Assembly (NCBI GenBank): GCA_012510865.1
Contig: JAAZHF010000153.1
Span: 1-6,533 of the forward strand
Origin: Gammaproteobacteria bacterium
GTDB lineage: Bacteria > Pseudomonadota > Gammaproteobacteria > Xanthomonadales > Xanthomonadaceae
DNA length: 6,533 nt
Direction: 5' to 3'
Below are positions 1 through 6,533 of this stretch, piece after piece. Below the pieces are notes generated by a model that saw only the letters and a program-made list of their open reading frames with translations, was not told the DNA's origin and did no database searches. How positions within the stretch are numbered: position 1 is the first letter of the stretch; the number at the start of each line of letters is the position of its first letter. The position numbers were made by a program, and so were the translations under genes.

Positions 1-282
1 CGAGGGGCCGCAGGCGCGCTGCAGGGTGATGCCCGGCGTCAGCGGCGACAGCCCCGAGGACAGCGCGGCTTCGCGCCCCAGGTTCCAGTCGCTGGAATGC
101 TTGATCACCGCGCCCATCGCGACCTCGCCGAGGCGCTGGCCGTGCAGGCCGAACTTCTCCACCAGGGCTCCCAGGGTGCGCACCGACATGCCGAGGTTGC
201 CGACGTCGGCATAGGCCGTGTTCTGGCGGCAGAAGGGAATGCGGACGCCGCCGAGCACGGCGACGGGGCGACCATGGAGCAT
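1..282 (-). CDS. Thiolase (acetyl-CoA C-acetyltransferase family), N-terminal part, runs off left edge
   Basis: The 94 residues visible are the N-terminal half-domain of a thiolase. They open with RPVAVLGGVRIPFCRQNTAY, the usual thiolase first strand and loop, and reach RACGPS, whose Cys91 is the expected acyl-accepting nucleophile. The family condenses two acyl-CoAs or cleaves 3-ketoacyl-CoA in fatty-acid or short-chain acyl-CoA metabolism in the cytoplasm; the His and second Cys of the active site lie outside the window. I chose ATG at 282 for two reasons: a GAGG Shine-Dalgarno sits about 5 nt upstream, and the nucleophile then falls at residue 91, as is typical of the family. An in-frame ATG at 321 would add 13 residues but has no visible SD. 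The residue after CG is Pro, where I would expect Thr or Ser. The gene is divergent from the unknown gene starting at 360. Family assignment is firm; exact substrate is not determinable. Confidence 0.88.
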   Translation of the reverse strand, partial: MLHGRPVAVLGGVRIPFCRQNTAYADVGNLGMSVRTLGALVEKFGLHGQRLGEVAMGAVIKHSSDWNLGREAALSSGLSPLTPGITLQRACGPS

Positions 283-331
283 GGGGACCTCGCGGCAGGG
301 CCCGCCGACCGTGGCAGGCATAATGACGCCG

Positions 332-360
332 AGTTTAGCGCCGCACCGGCACAGGGCCAA
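332..360 (-). promoter_or_regulatory. Candidate sigma-70 promoter for the thiolase gene
   Basis: On the minus strand, TTGGCC (360-355) and TAAACT (337-332) are separated by 17 bp; each box matches its consensus at 4 of 6 positions. Transcription would begin near 325. That leaves a leader of about 43 nt containing the GAGG before ATG 282, but almost none before ATG 321, so it supports the shorter start. It is inferred by eye only. Confidence 0.35.
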
Positions 361-1283
361 TGAACGTCACCGCAGCCACCACCCCCACCCCCGGCCGCGT
401 GCTCGGCGCGCTCGCGCTCGAGCTCGCACCGGGCACCCGCGCCGCGCAGGACGTTGTCCCGCAGGCGGACGCCGGCGGGCTCGCGGCGCTGGTCGCCGCC
501 GACCTGGCGGCGTTCGCACCCGAGGCTGCCGCGCTCGATGCGACCCTGGTCGCCGCGCACTTCGCCCCCGTCGAGCTGCTGCGGCCGGGCTGGCCGCTGC
601 ACCAGGAGCTGTGGCAGCTCGCCGCCAAGGCGCCCCGCCCGCCCGGCGGCGGGGTCCGCATCGTCGCCTTCGGCAGCCATGAAGGGCGGCTCCCGGGCGC
701 GCTGTCGCCGTCGCCGGAGTACGCCGGCGGCCCGTTGCGGCTCGTGCCCTTCGTCCTCGACGGCGACGCCGCCGTCGCCGCGCGCGTGTCCGCGCGCTTC
801 GAGGCCGACCTGATGGAGGAAGGCATGGCCGGCGCCGGCACCGCGCTTGCCGCGCAGGAGGCCTTCGGCATGCAGGTCGAGCACGCGCGCTACCTGACCG
901 TGCACGACCTCTGCGCGCTGACCGCGATGCAGTACGAGCACGCGGGCCTGGCCCCGCTGTGGCCGGTGCTCGAGACCGCGCTGCTCTCCCCGGGGCGCGA
1001 GGCCTGGCTGGACCCGCCGCCGGAGCCGCTGCTGCGCTACGCCGACGGCGTGGCGCGGATCGCCCTGTTCGCGCCGGCGGCGTGGCGCGAGCGCCACGCA
1101 CCGGTGGTCGGATCGCCGGCCGACGAGCCCGGGGCGGGCGCGCGCCTGGAGCGGCTGTACGCGCATTTCGAAGCGCGCCAGCGGCAGTTCGCGAGCCTGC
1201 TCGGCGCGCACGGCGTGGCGGTGGAGTTCATCCACTGCCGCGGCGACGCGCGGGCGGAGCTGGCGGCCCCGCCCGCGCCCTGA
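360..1283 (+). CDS. Conserved-looking hypothetical protein, 307 aa, alanine-rich
   Basis: I do not recognise a family. The 307-residue product is rich in Ala, Leu, Pro and Gly, with no signal peptide, no clear membrane segment and only two cysteines (in DLCAL and IHCRGD), so it is probably a soluble cytoplasmic protein. The most structured-looking part runs from about residue 90 to 270: a stretch VRIVAFGSHEGRLPGALSPS resembling beta-turn-beta, then RLVPFVLDGD, then a likely helical region (FEADLMEEG, TVHDLCALTAMQYEHAGLAP), and a C-terminal helix ending in RLYAHFEARQRQFASLLGAH. ATG 360 is preceded only by a weak, close AGGG at 353-356, and a CATAAT -10-like box lies at 319-324. Codon use agrees with its neighbours and the frame is open throughout, although in DNA this rich in GC open frames alone are weak proof. 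It diverges from the thiolase and converges on sodC, so it is probably its own transcription unit. Confidence 0.75.
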   Translation: MNVTAATTPTPGRVLGALALELAPGTRAAQDVVPQADAGGLAALVAADLAAFAPEAAALDATLVAAHFAPVELLRPGWPLHQELWQLAAKAPRPPGGGVRIVAFGSHEGRLPGALSPSPEYAGGPLRLVPFVLDGDAAVAARVSARFEADLMEEGMAGAGTALAAQEAFGMQVEHARYLTVHDLCALTAMQYEHAGLAPLWPVLETALLSPGREAWLDPPPEPLLRYADGVARIALFAPAAWRERHAPVVGSPADEPGAGARLERLYAHFEARQRQFASLLGAHGVAVEFIHCRGDARAELAAPPAP

Positions 1284-1284
1284 C

Positions 1285-1932
1285 TCACATCCTCGCCGCC
1301 TGCTGTTCGATGACCCCGCAGGCCAGCCTCGCGCCGGCGTTGCCGGTGGGCTGGGTGGCGTAGTCGTCGGCGTCCGCGTGCACGATCACGGCGCGGCCGA
1401 GGATGTCGGTCGCCGCGCCGTCGCCCAGGGTGGCGCCGTCGAGGCGGGTGTCGACGCGGGCCACCCCGGTGTCGTCGGCGACGATGTTGTCGGTGTCGCC
1501 GACGTGGTGCTCGCCCTCGCCGATCCGGCCGTGGGCGGTCGCCATCGGGTTGAAGTGGCCGCCCGCGCTGGTGCCGTCGGGGGCGCTGCAGTCGCCGACC
1601 TCGTGGACGTGGAAGCCGTGCTCGCTGCCGGGCTCGAGGCCGTTGACCTGGCCGGTGATGGCCACGCCGCCGTCGATCGCCTGGAACGCCAGCTCGCCGG
1701 TGGTCGAGCTGCCCTCGGTCGCGGCCAGCGTCGCGACCGCCTGCGCCGTCGACGCCAGGGTCAGGTCGGGTGCCGCGGCGGCGTCGGCCGGCGTCGCCGG
1801 TGCGTCGGCTGCCGTCGGCGCCGGCGCGGTGGGCGGGGTGGCGGCGTCATCGACGCCGTCCTGCGGGGCCCCGCAGGCGGCGAGGCCGAGCGCCAGCGAA
1901 GCGGCCAACAGGGTCATGGGAATGGTGCGCAT
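1285..1932 (-). CDS. sodC: Cu,Zn superoxide dismutase, periplasmic lipoprotein
   Basis: This 215-aa protein converts superoxide to oxygen and hydrogen peroxide at a Cu/Zn site. It starts with a lipoprotein signal ending in LAAC (Cys20; Gly at +2, no Asp retention signal, so outer-membrane sorting is likely). A Pro/Ala/Thr-rich tether runs to about residue 58, and the SOD beta-barrel occupies about 65-210. All key residues are visible: copper ligands His108, His110 and His185, bridging His126, and zinc ligands His134, His143 and Asp146. The disulfide pair Cys115-Cys205 and the active-site Arg202 are also present. Signature stretches are HGFHVHEVGDCSA and GGHFNP. ATG 1932 has an excellent AAGGAG 7 nt upstream. 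The gene lies 12 nt after a degenerate SodC-like gene and is probably coupled to it. The stop is one base from the stop of the convergent hypothetical gene. Confidence 0.96.
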   Translation of the reverse strand: MRTIPMTLLAASLALGLAACGAPQDGVDDAATPPTAPAPTAADAPATPADAAAAPDLTLASTAQAVATLAATEGSSTTGELAFQAIDGGVAITGQVNGLEPGSEHGFHVHEVGDCSAPDGTSAGGHFNPMATAHGRIGEGEHHVGDTDNIVADDTGVARVDTRLDGATLGDGAATDILGRAVIVHADADDYATQPTGNAGARLACGVIEQQAARM

Positions 1933-1939
1933 GCTGCTA

Positions 1940-1945
1940 CTCCTT
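1940..1945 (-). promoter_or_regulatory. Ribosome binding site of sodC overlapping upstream stop codon
   Basis: On the minus strand the upstream gene ends in TGA (1947-1945), and the last A of that stop begins the AAGGAG of sodC, 7 nt before its ATG. A ribosome terminating on the first gene would stand on the SD of the second, so co-transcription and translational coupling are likely. Confidence 0.8.
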
Positions 1946-2481
1946 CAAGGCGCGCCCTCGGGCGCAATGGTGATGACGCCGCAGGCGATCCGGGCGCCGG
2001 TGGCACCGGCGGTCGAGCCGAGCACGACCAGCGAGCGCCCCGCGATGTCGTTGGCGGCGCCGCCGCCGAGCACGGCGCCGGCGACCATCTGGTCGACCCG
2101 GGCCACGCCGCGCTCGTTGGCGATGATGCGCTCGGAGCCGGACGGCGGCGCGCCGCCGCCGGCGGGATCGAACCAGGGCCCGGCGCTGGAGGCGTCGATC
2201 GCGCTGCAGTCCCCCCGCTCGTGGACCTGCAGCACATGGGCGCCATTGCGGCTCAGGCCGCCGATCTCGCCCTGCATGCGGACGCCCGCCGGCGTCGCGC
2301 GCAGGAGGATGCGGCCGCTGGCCAGGGTCGCGGACGCGGCGGTCAGGTTGGCATGCGCCCGCGACGCCGTGCCGGTGTCGGCGCGGGGCGGCGGTGCTGG
2401 CGGCTGCGGCGCGGGCGCGGGCGGCGCCGTGGCGCATCCGGCAAGCAGGACGATGGCGACGAACGTGGCGGGGCGAAGCAT
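1945..2481 (-). CDS. SodC-fold lipoprotein lacking most Cu and Zn ligands (probable pseudoenzyme)
   Basis: The 178-aa product has a lipoprotein signal with lipobox LLAGC (Cys16, Ala at +2) and a Pro-rich tether to about residue 35, then a Cu,Zn-SOD-like domain (about 43-172). The fold signature aligns with the neighbouring SodC: HVLQVHERGDCSA (82-94), SAGPWFDP (99-106), GVARVD (125-130) and ARIACGVI (163-170). Only one copper ligand, His87, survives. The others are replaced by Gln85, Trp103 (bridging His) and Leu154, and the zinc loop is about 8 residues shorter, with no histidine. The disulfide cysteines (Cys92, Cys167) and Arg164 remain. Dismutase activity is therefore very unlikely; a structural, binding or partner role is inference. 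The frame is intact, so it is not a decayed gene. ATG 2481 is chosen because it gives a perfect lipoprotein signal; no good SD precedes it. It sits 71 bp after ntrC. Confidence 0.88.
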   Translation of the reverse strand: MLRPATFVAIVLLAGCATAPPAPAPQPPAPPPRADTGTASRAHANLTAASATLASGRILLRATPAGVRMQGEIGGLSRNGAHVLQVHERGDCSAIDASSAGPWFDPAGGGAPPSGSERIIANERGVARVDQMVAGAVLGGGAANDIAGRSLVVLGSTAGATGARIACGVITIAPEGAP

Positions 2482-2552
2482 CCGGGTGCGTGCGGTCGGT
2501 GGAGGCGCAAAGGGTAGCCGCGCCGTGGTGGCGCCTGCGTGAGCCGCCACGA

Positions 2553-3978
<1,426 letters not shown>

Positions 3979-3992
<14 letters not shown>

Positions 3993-5055
3993 CGGCGTCC
4001 TCCCCGGCGCCTGCCGCGTAGGGCAGCAGGAGCGTGAACACGGTATGCCCCGGGCGCGAGCGGAAGGCCAGGCTGCCGCGGTGCTCGCGCGCCACCTGCT
4101 GCGCAAGGGCCAGGCCCAGGCCGCTGCCCTCGGCGCGGCCCGAGACCAGGGGAACGAACACCTGCTCTGCCAGTTCGTCGGGGACGCCGCGCCCGTCGTC
4201 GACCACGTCCAGGCGCAGCGCGAGCGCGTGCACGGCGGCGCCGATGCGGGCCCCGTGCTCCGCGCGCGTGCGCAGCACGACCTCGCCGGCGCCGGCCTCG
4301 ATCGCATTGCGGACCAGGTTCCAGGCGGCCTGCACCAGGCGGTCGGGATCGCCGTCGACTTCCGGCAGGCTGGGGTCGTAGTCGCGCACCAGCCGCACCG
4401 CCCAGCCGGCGTCGGCCTCGGCCAGGCGCAGCACGCGCTCGAGCACCGCGTGCACGTTGACCGGTGCGTGCGGGCGCGGCGGCGCCGGGTCGAGCATGCG
4501 GTCGACGAGCTGCGCAAGGCGCGCGACCTCGCCATCGACCAGCGCCACCAGCTCGCGCGCCGGGGCATCGTCGCCGGGAATCCGGCGCGCCAGGAGCTGC
4601 GCCGCGCCCTTGAGGCCGGCGAGCGGGTTCCGCAGTTCGTGGGCCAGGCCCTTGAGCGCCGCCGCCAGCGCGAGCGGCAGCGCCGCCACCGGGTCGCCGC
4701 CGGGGAATTCGTCCACCGGATGCAGCTCGAGCAGCCAGCCGCCCGCGTCCCGGGGCGTCAGCCAGGCGGCGGCGAAGCGCGGCGCGGCGCCGGGCCAGGC
4801 CATCGCCAGCCGCGGGAGATGCGCGGCCGCGGCGGGTGCCTGCGCCGTCCCGCCGCTCGCGACACCGCCGACCGCCCGCGCCAGCGCCTGCCCGTCCGCC
4901 TCGAGCGCGGCCAGCGGCAGCCCGGCCAGGCGCCGCACGGCCACGCCGAACCACTGGCCGGCCGCAGGATTGCCCCATTCCACCGTGCCCGCGGCCGAAA
5001 CCCCGAGCACGGGCGTGCTCAGCTGGTCGAGGCCGGGAGCAGGGGTGGACGGCAT
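3979..5055 (-). CDS. ntrB: NtrB, nitrogen regulation sensor histidine kinase/phosphatase
   Basis: NtrB (GlnL) is the cytoplasmic kinase that phosphorylates NtrC and, when bound by PII, dephosphorylates it. The 358-aa protein has no membrane segment, as expected. A poorly conserved PAS-like sensor occupies about residues 9-115 (TPVLGVSAAGTVEWGNPAA). The dimerisation/phosphotransfer helix carries the H-box LAHELRNPLAGLKGAAQLL with His139. The ATPase domain has an N-box (NLVRNAIEAG, Asn250), a G1 box DDGRG (286-290) and a G2 box EGSGLGL (309-315). ATG 5055 is the earliest possible start, since an in-frame stop (TAG) lies 12 nt upstream. No SD precedes it; instead an NtrC-like operator abuts the start codon, so translation may be leaderless. 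Its 3' end overlaps ntrC. Confidence 0.95.
3999..4003 (-). promoter_or_regulatory. Ribosome binding site of ntrC inside ntrB
   Basis: The minus strand reads GGGGAGG at 4005-3999, 6 nt before ATG 3992. It lies within the last codons of ntrB and fixes the ntrC start. Confidence 0.75.
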
Positions 5056-5072
5056 TGCACCAATCTAGTGCA
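5056..5072 (-). promoter_or_regulatory. Predicted NtrC operator at the ntrB start
   Basis: The 17-bp sequence TGCACTAGATTGGTGCA (minus strand) fits the NtrC consensus TGCACY-N5-RGTGCA on both strands and touches the ATG of ntrB. In E. coli an NtrC site represses the glnL (ntrB) promoter, and the same autoregulation is inferred here. Flanking bases extend the symmetry (GGCA on the left, TGCC on the right). Confidence 0.75.
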
Positions 5073-5090
5073 TGCCGGTCGGCTTGGCGA
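5062..5090 (-). promoter_or_regulatory. Candidate sigma-70 promoter of ntrBC overlapping the NtrC site
   Basis: TCGCCA (5090-5085) and TAGATT (5067-5062) are 17 bp apart on the minus strand; each matches its consensus at 4 of 6 positions, and the -10 box keeps the key A2 and T6. The -10 box lies inside the NtrC operator. Only 6 nt separate it from the ATG, so transcription would begin at or next to the start codon, giving a leaderless mRNA. No GG-N10-GC sigma-54 element is visible here. Confidence 0.4.
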
Positions 5091-5101
5091 CAGGAGCGGA
5101 C

Positions 5102-5129
5102 GCGGGGCCGGCGGGCCGTCGCGCCCCGC
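5102..5129. repeat. GC-rich inverted repeat between amiD-like gene and ntrB
   Basis: The arms GCGGGGC (5102-5108) and GCCCCGC (5123-5129) pair perfectly around a 14-nt loop. On the minus strand it follows the amidase stop codon and could slow or end transcription before ntrB, but no T-run follows. A chance hairpin is possible in DNA this rich in GC. Confidence 0.3.
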
Positions 5130-5140
5130 CCGCGCCGCCG

Positions 5141-5899
5141 TCAGGGCGCGGCGGACGGCTGCAGCAGCCCGGCGCCGCCGGGCAGCGTCAGCGGATGCAG
5201 GATGCGCAGGTCCTCGTCGTCGAGCTGCGTGCCCGCGTCGCCGCGGAAGCGGAGGCGGAAGGCGCGGACGGTGGCGTCGCCGTGGCCGGTGTCGTAGCCG
5301 ACCTGCTCCAGTGCGCGCATCGCGTCGAAGCCCTCGGGCGCCGGCGGTGCGTCGTCGGCCGGCCAGATGCCGAAGCCGGCCTCGGCCAGGCGCCGCCAGG
5401 GGAAGAGCGGGCCCGGGTCGATCTTGCGCGACGGCGCGAGGTCGGAGTGGCCGATCACCTGGCTGCGCGGGATGCGCAGGCGCGCGGTGAGGTCGTCGAG
5501 CAGCCGCAGCAGCGCCTGCACCTGCGGCTCGGTGAAGGGCTCGCGGCCGTTGTTGTCGATCTCGATCCCGATCGACGCCGAGTTGAGGTCGGTGATCGTG
5601 CCCCAGCGGCCGCCGCCGGCGTGCCAGGCGCGATGCGCGTCGGACACCAGCTGGTAGATGCCGCCGTCGTCGCCCACGAGGTAGTGCGAACTCACCGGGC
5701 CGCCGCTGTTGCGGGTGCGCAGCGTGTGCAGGCTCTGTTCGACGGACTCCTGTTCGGTGTAGTGCAGCACGATGACCACCGGGCGGCGTGCGTCGTAGTT
5801 GGGCGACGGCACCCACTCGGCCATCGGGTTGCGCGGCGCCTGGTGGGCGCAGGCGGCGAGCAGGACCGCGCAAAGCGCGGCGGCGACGGGCTTCTTCAT
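5141..5899 (-). CDS. amiD: AmiD-like N-acetylmuramoyl-L-alanine amidase, lipoprotein
   Basis: Amidase_2-family zinc amidases cut the bond between N-acetylmuramic acid and the L-alanine of peptidoglycan stem peptides. The 252-aa protein has a lipoprotein signal with lipobox LLAAC (Cys17, Ala at +2), placing it on the periplasmic face of the outer membrane, as for E. coli AmiD. Motifs include VIVLHYT (zinc ligand His46), SSHYLVG (70-76), AWHAG (91-95), SIGIEI with catalytic Glu113, VIGHSDLAP (His151), and RKIDPGPLFPW (158-168, Lys159 and zinc ligand Asp161). Residues about 180-252 form a C-terminal region like the AmiD peptidoglycan-binding helical domain (FRLRFRGD). The lipoprotein architecture and that C-terminal domain favour AmiD over cytoplasmic AmpD. 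ATG 5899 is chosen for the compact signal MKKPVAAALC; ATG 5908 is in frame and possible. No SD is visible. It lies 48 bp after glnA and 85 bp before ntrB. Confidence 0.92.
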   Translation of the reverse strand: MKKPVAAALCAVLLAACAHQAPRNPMAEWVPSPNYDARRPVVIVLHYTEQESVEQSLHTLRTRNSGGPVSSHYLVGDDGGIYQLVSDAHRAWHAGGGRWGTITDLNSASIGIEIDNNGREPFTEPQVQALLRLLDDLTARLRIPRSQVIGHSDLAPSRKIDPGPLFPWRRLAEAGFGIWPADDAPPAPEGFDAMRALEQVGYDTGHGDATVRAFRLRFRGDAGTQLDDEDLRILHPLTLPGGAGLLQPSAAP

Positions 5900-5904
5900 G
5901 CAGC

Positions 5905-5933
5905 GCATTGCACCCGGCGCGCAGGTGCAATGC
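5905..5933. repeat. Perfect 10-bp-arm palindrome between glnA and the amidase gene
   Basis: GCATTGCACC (5905-5914) and GGTGCAATGC (5924-5933) are perfect inverted repeats around 9 nt (CGGCGCGCA). The half-sites TGCACC/GGTGCA are those of NtrC, but the spacing is 9 instead of 5. On the minus strand a weak promoter-like pair, TTGCAT (5935-5930) and TGCAAT (5912-5907), spaced 17 bp, straddles it. A hairpin terminator after glnA is the main alternative, although no T-run follows on either strand. Confidence 0.8.
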
Positions 5934-5947
5934 AAGTGCGGCCGCCG

Positions 5948-6533
5948 TCAGATGGCGTAGTACATCTGGTACTCGAGCGGATGGGTCGCGGCACGGAACG
6001 CGGTGACCTCCTTCATCTTCAGCGCGATGTAGGCATCGATGAAGTCGTCGCTCATCACGCCGCCGGCCTTCAGGAACTCGCGGTCGGCATCGAGCGCTTC
6101 CAGCGCCTGGTCGAGCGAGTGGCAGACGGTCGGGATGTCCTTCGCCTCCTCCGGCGGCAGGTCGTAGAGGTCCTTGTCGCTGGGGCCGCCCGGGTCGATC
6201 TGGTTCCGGATGCCATCCAGGCCGGCCATCATCAGCGCGGTGAAGATCAGGTAGCCGGAGTTCATCGGATCCGGGAAGCGGACCTCGACGCGGCGCGCCT
6301 TCGCGTTGGCGACATAGGGGATGCGGCAGGAAGCCGAGCGGTTGGAGGCCGAGTAGGCCAGCATCACCGGCGCCTCGAAGCCCGGCACCAGGCGCTTGTA
6401 GCTGTTGGTGGTCGAGTTGGCGAAGGCGTTGATGGCGCGCGCGTACTTGAAGATGCCGCCGATGTACCACAGCGCGGTCGGACTGAGGCCGCCGTAGCAG
6501 TCGCCGGAGAACAGGTTAACCCCGCCATTGGCC
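5948..6533 (-). CDS. glnA: Glutamine synthetase type I, C-terminal part, runs off right edge
   Basis: GlnA makes glutamine from glutamate, ammonia and ATP in a cytoplasmic dodecamer and is the central ammonia-assimilating enzyme. The last 194 residues are present, starting in the conserved [10 protein letters not shown] stretch. They include [13 protein letters not shown] (substrate/ATP site), NRSASCRIP, and VEVRFPDP with the conserved Glu and Arg. The adenylylation loop [13 protein letters not shown] is also present; its Tyr (codon 6166-6164) corresponds to E. coli Tyr397. The ending LEYQMYYAI resembles the E. coli C-terminus. This is the GSI-beta pattern with an adenylylation site, so control by GlnE and PII is expected. 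The start, promoter and N-terminal domain lie outside the window. Confidence 0.98.
   Translation of the reverse strand, partial: ANGGVNLFSGDCYGGLSPTALWYIGGIFKYARAINAFANSTTNSYKRLVPGFEAPVMLAYSASNRSASCRIPYVANAKARRVEVRFPDPMNSGYLIFTALMMAGLDGIRNQIDPGGPSDKDLYDLPPEEAKDIPTVCHSLDQALEALDADREFLKAGGVMSDDFIDAYIALKMKEVTAFRAATHPLEYQMYYAI

Noticed and set aside
283..321. Longer thiolase start at ATG 321
   Set aside because: It has no Shine-Dalgarno and an almost absent leader from the candidate promoter; ATG 282 has GAGG at good spacing and puts the nucleophile at residue 91.
105..1235. Long minus-strand open frame opposite the hypothetical gene
   Set aside because: It is arginine-rich low-complexity translation typical of an antisense frame in high-GC DNA, and it overlaps both the thiolase start and the plus-strand gene.
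2528..2550. Inverted repeat GTGGCG/CGCCAC after ntrC as a terminator
   Set aside because: A 6-bp stem with an 11-nt loop and no T-run is weak and could arise by chance; the ntrC-sodC gap may simply be read through.
2482..2552. Promoter for the two SOD-fold genes
   Set aside because: Only a TACCCT box (3 of 6 matches) is seen, without a convincing -35, so I do not annotate one.
5056..5140. Sigma-54 promoter upstream of ntrB
   Set aside because: I found no GG-N10-GC pair in the right orientation with the TGGCAC/TTGC surroundings.
5900..5935. Upstream TTG start for the amidase at 5935
   Set aside because: It would put 12 residues of palindrome-encoded sequence before a complete lipoprotein signal; ATG 5899 gives a normal signal peptide.

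Overview
The window has very high GC and strong G/C at third codon positions. It looks like a chromosomal segment of a Xanthomonadaceae/Lysobacteraceae gammaproteobacterium (Lysobacter or Luteimonas type). This is inferred from base composition, from the gammaproteobacterial GlnA/NtrB/NtrC sequences and from the thiolase; no ribosomal marker is present to fix the genus. There are no mobile elements, CRISPR arrays, tRNAs or rRNAs.

Layout, left to right: the 5' part of a thiolase on the minus strand (runs off the left edge); a divergent plus-strand gene of unknown function (360-1283); then six genes all on the minus strand. In transcription order from the right edge these are: the C-terminal part of type I glutamine synthetase glnA (enters from the right edge); an AmiD-like lipoprotein amidase; ntrB (glnL); ntrC (glnG); a SodC-fold lipoprotein that has lost nearly all metal ligands; and an intact Cu,Zn superoxide dismutase lipoprotein. 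The unknown gene and the intact sodC converge with one base between their stop codons.

Functionally the right two thirds is a nitrogen-regulation locus. GlnA makes glutamine, NtrB is the histidine kinase/phosphatase and NtrC the sigma-54 activator. A 17-bp sequence matching the NtrC operator consensus lies directly against the ntrB start codon and overlaps a plausible -10 element, which suggests NtrC autorepression of ntrBC, possibly from a leaderless mRNA. Between glnA and ntrB sits a cell-wall amidase gene that is not part of the usual glnA-ntrBC arrangement. A striking 10-bp-arm palindrome lies just upstream of it and carries the same TGCACC/GGTGCA half-sites at a wider spacing.

Downstream of ntrC, the two SOD-fold lipoproteins are 12 nt apart and look translationally coupled. 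One is catalytically complete; the other keeps the fold signature and disulfide cysteines but only one clear metal-binding histidine. The two points most worth following are this active/inactive SodC pair and the operator-like palindromes at the ntrB and amiD starts. I see no clear evidence of a wholly new multi-gene system.
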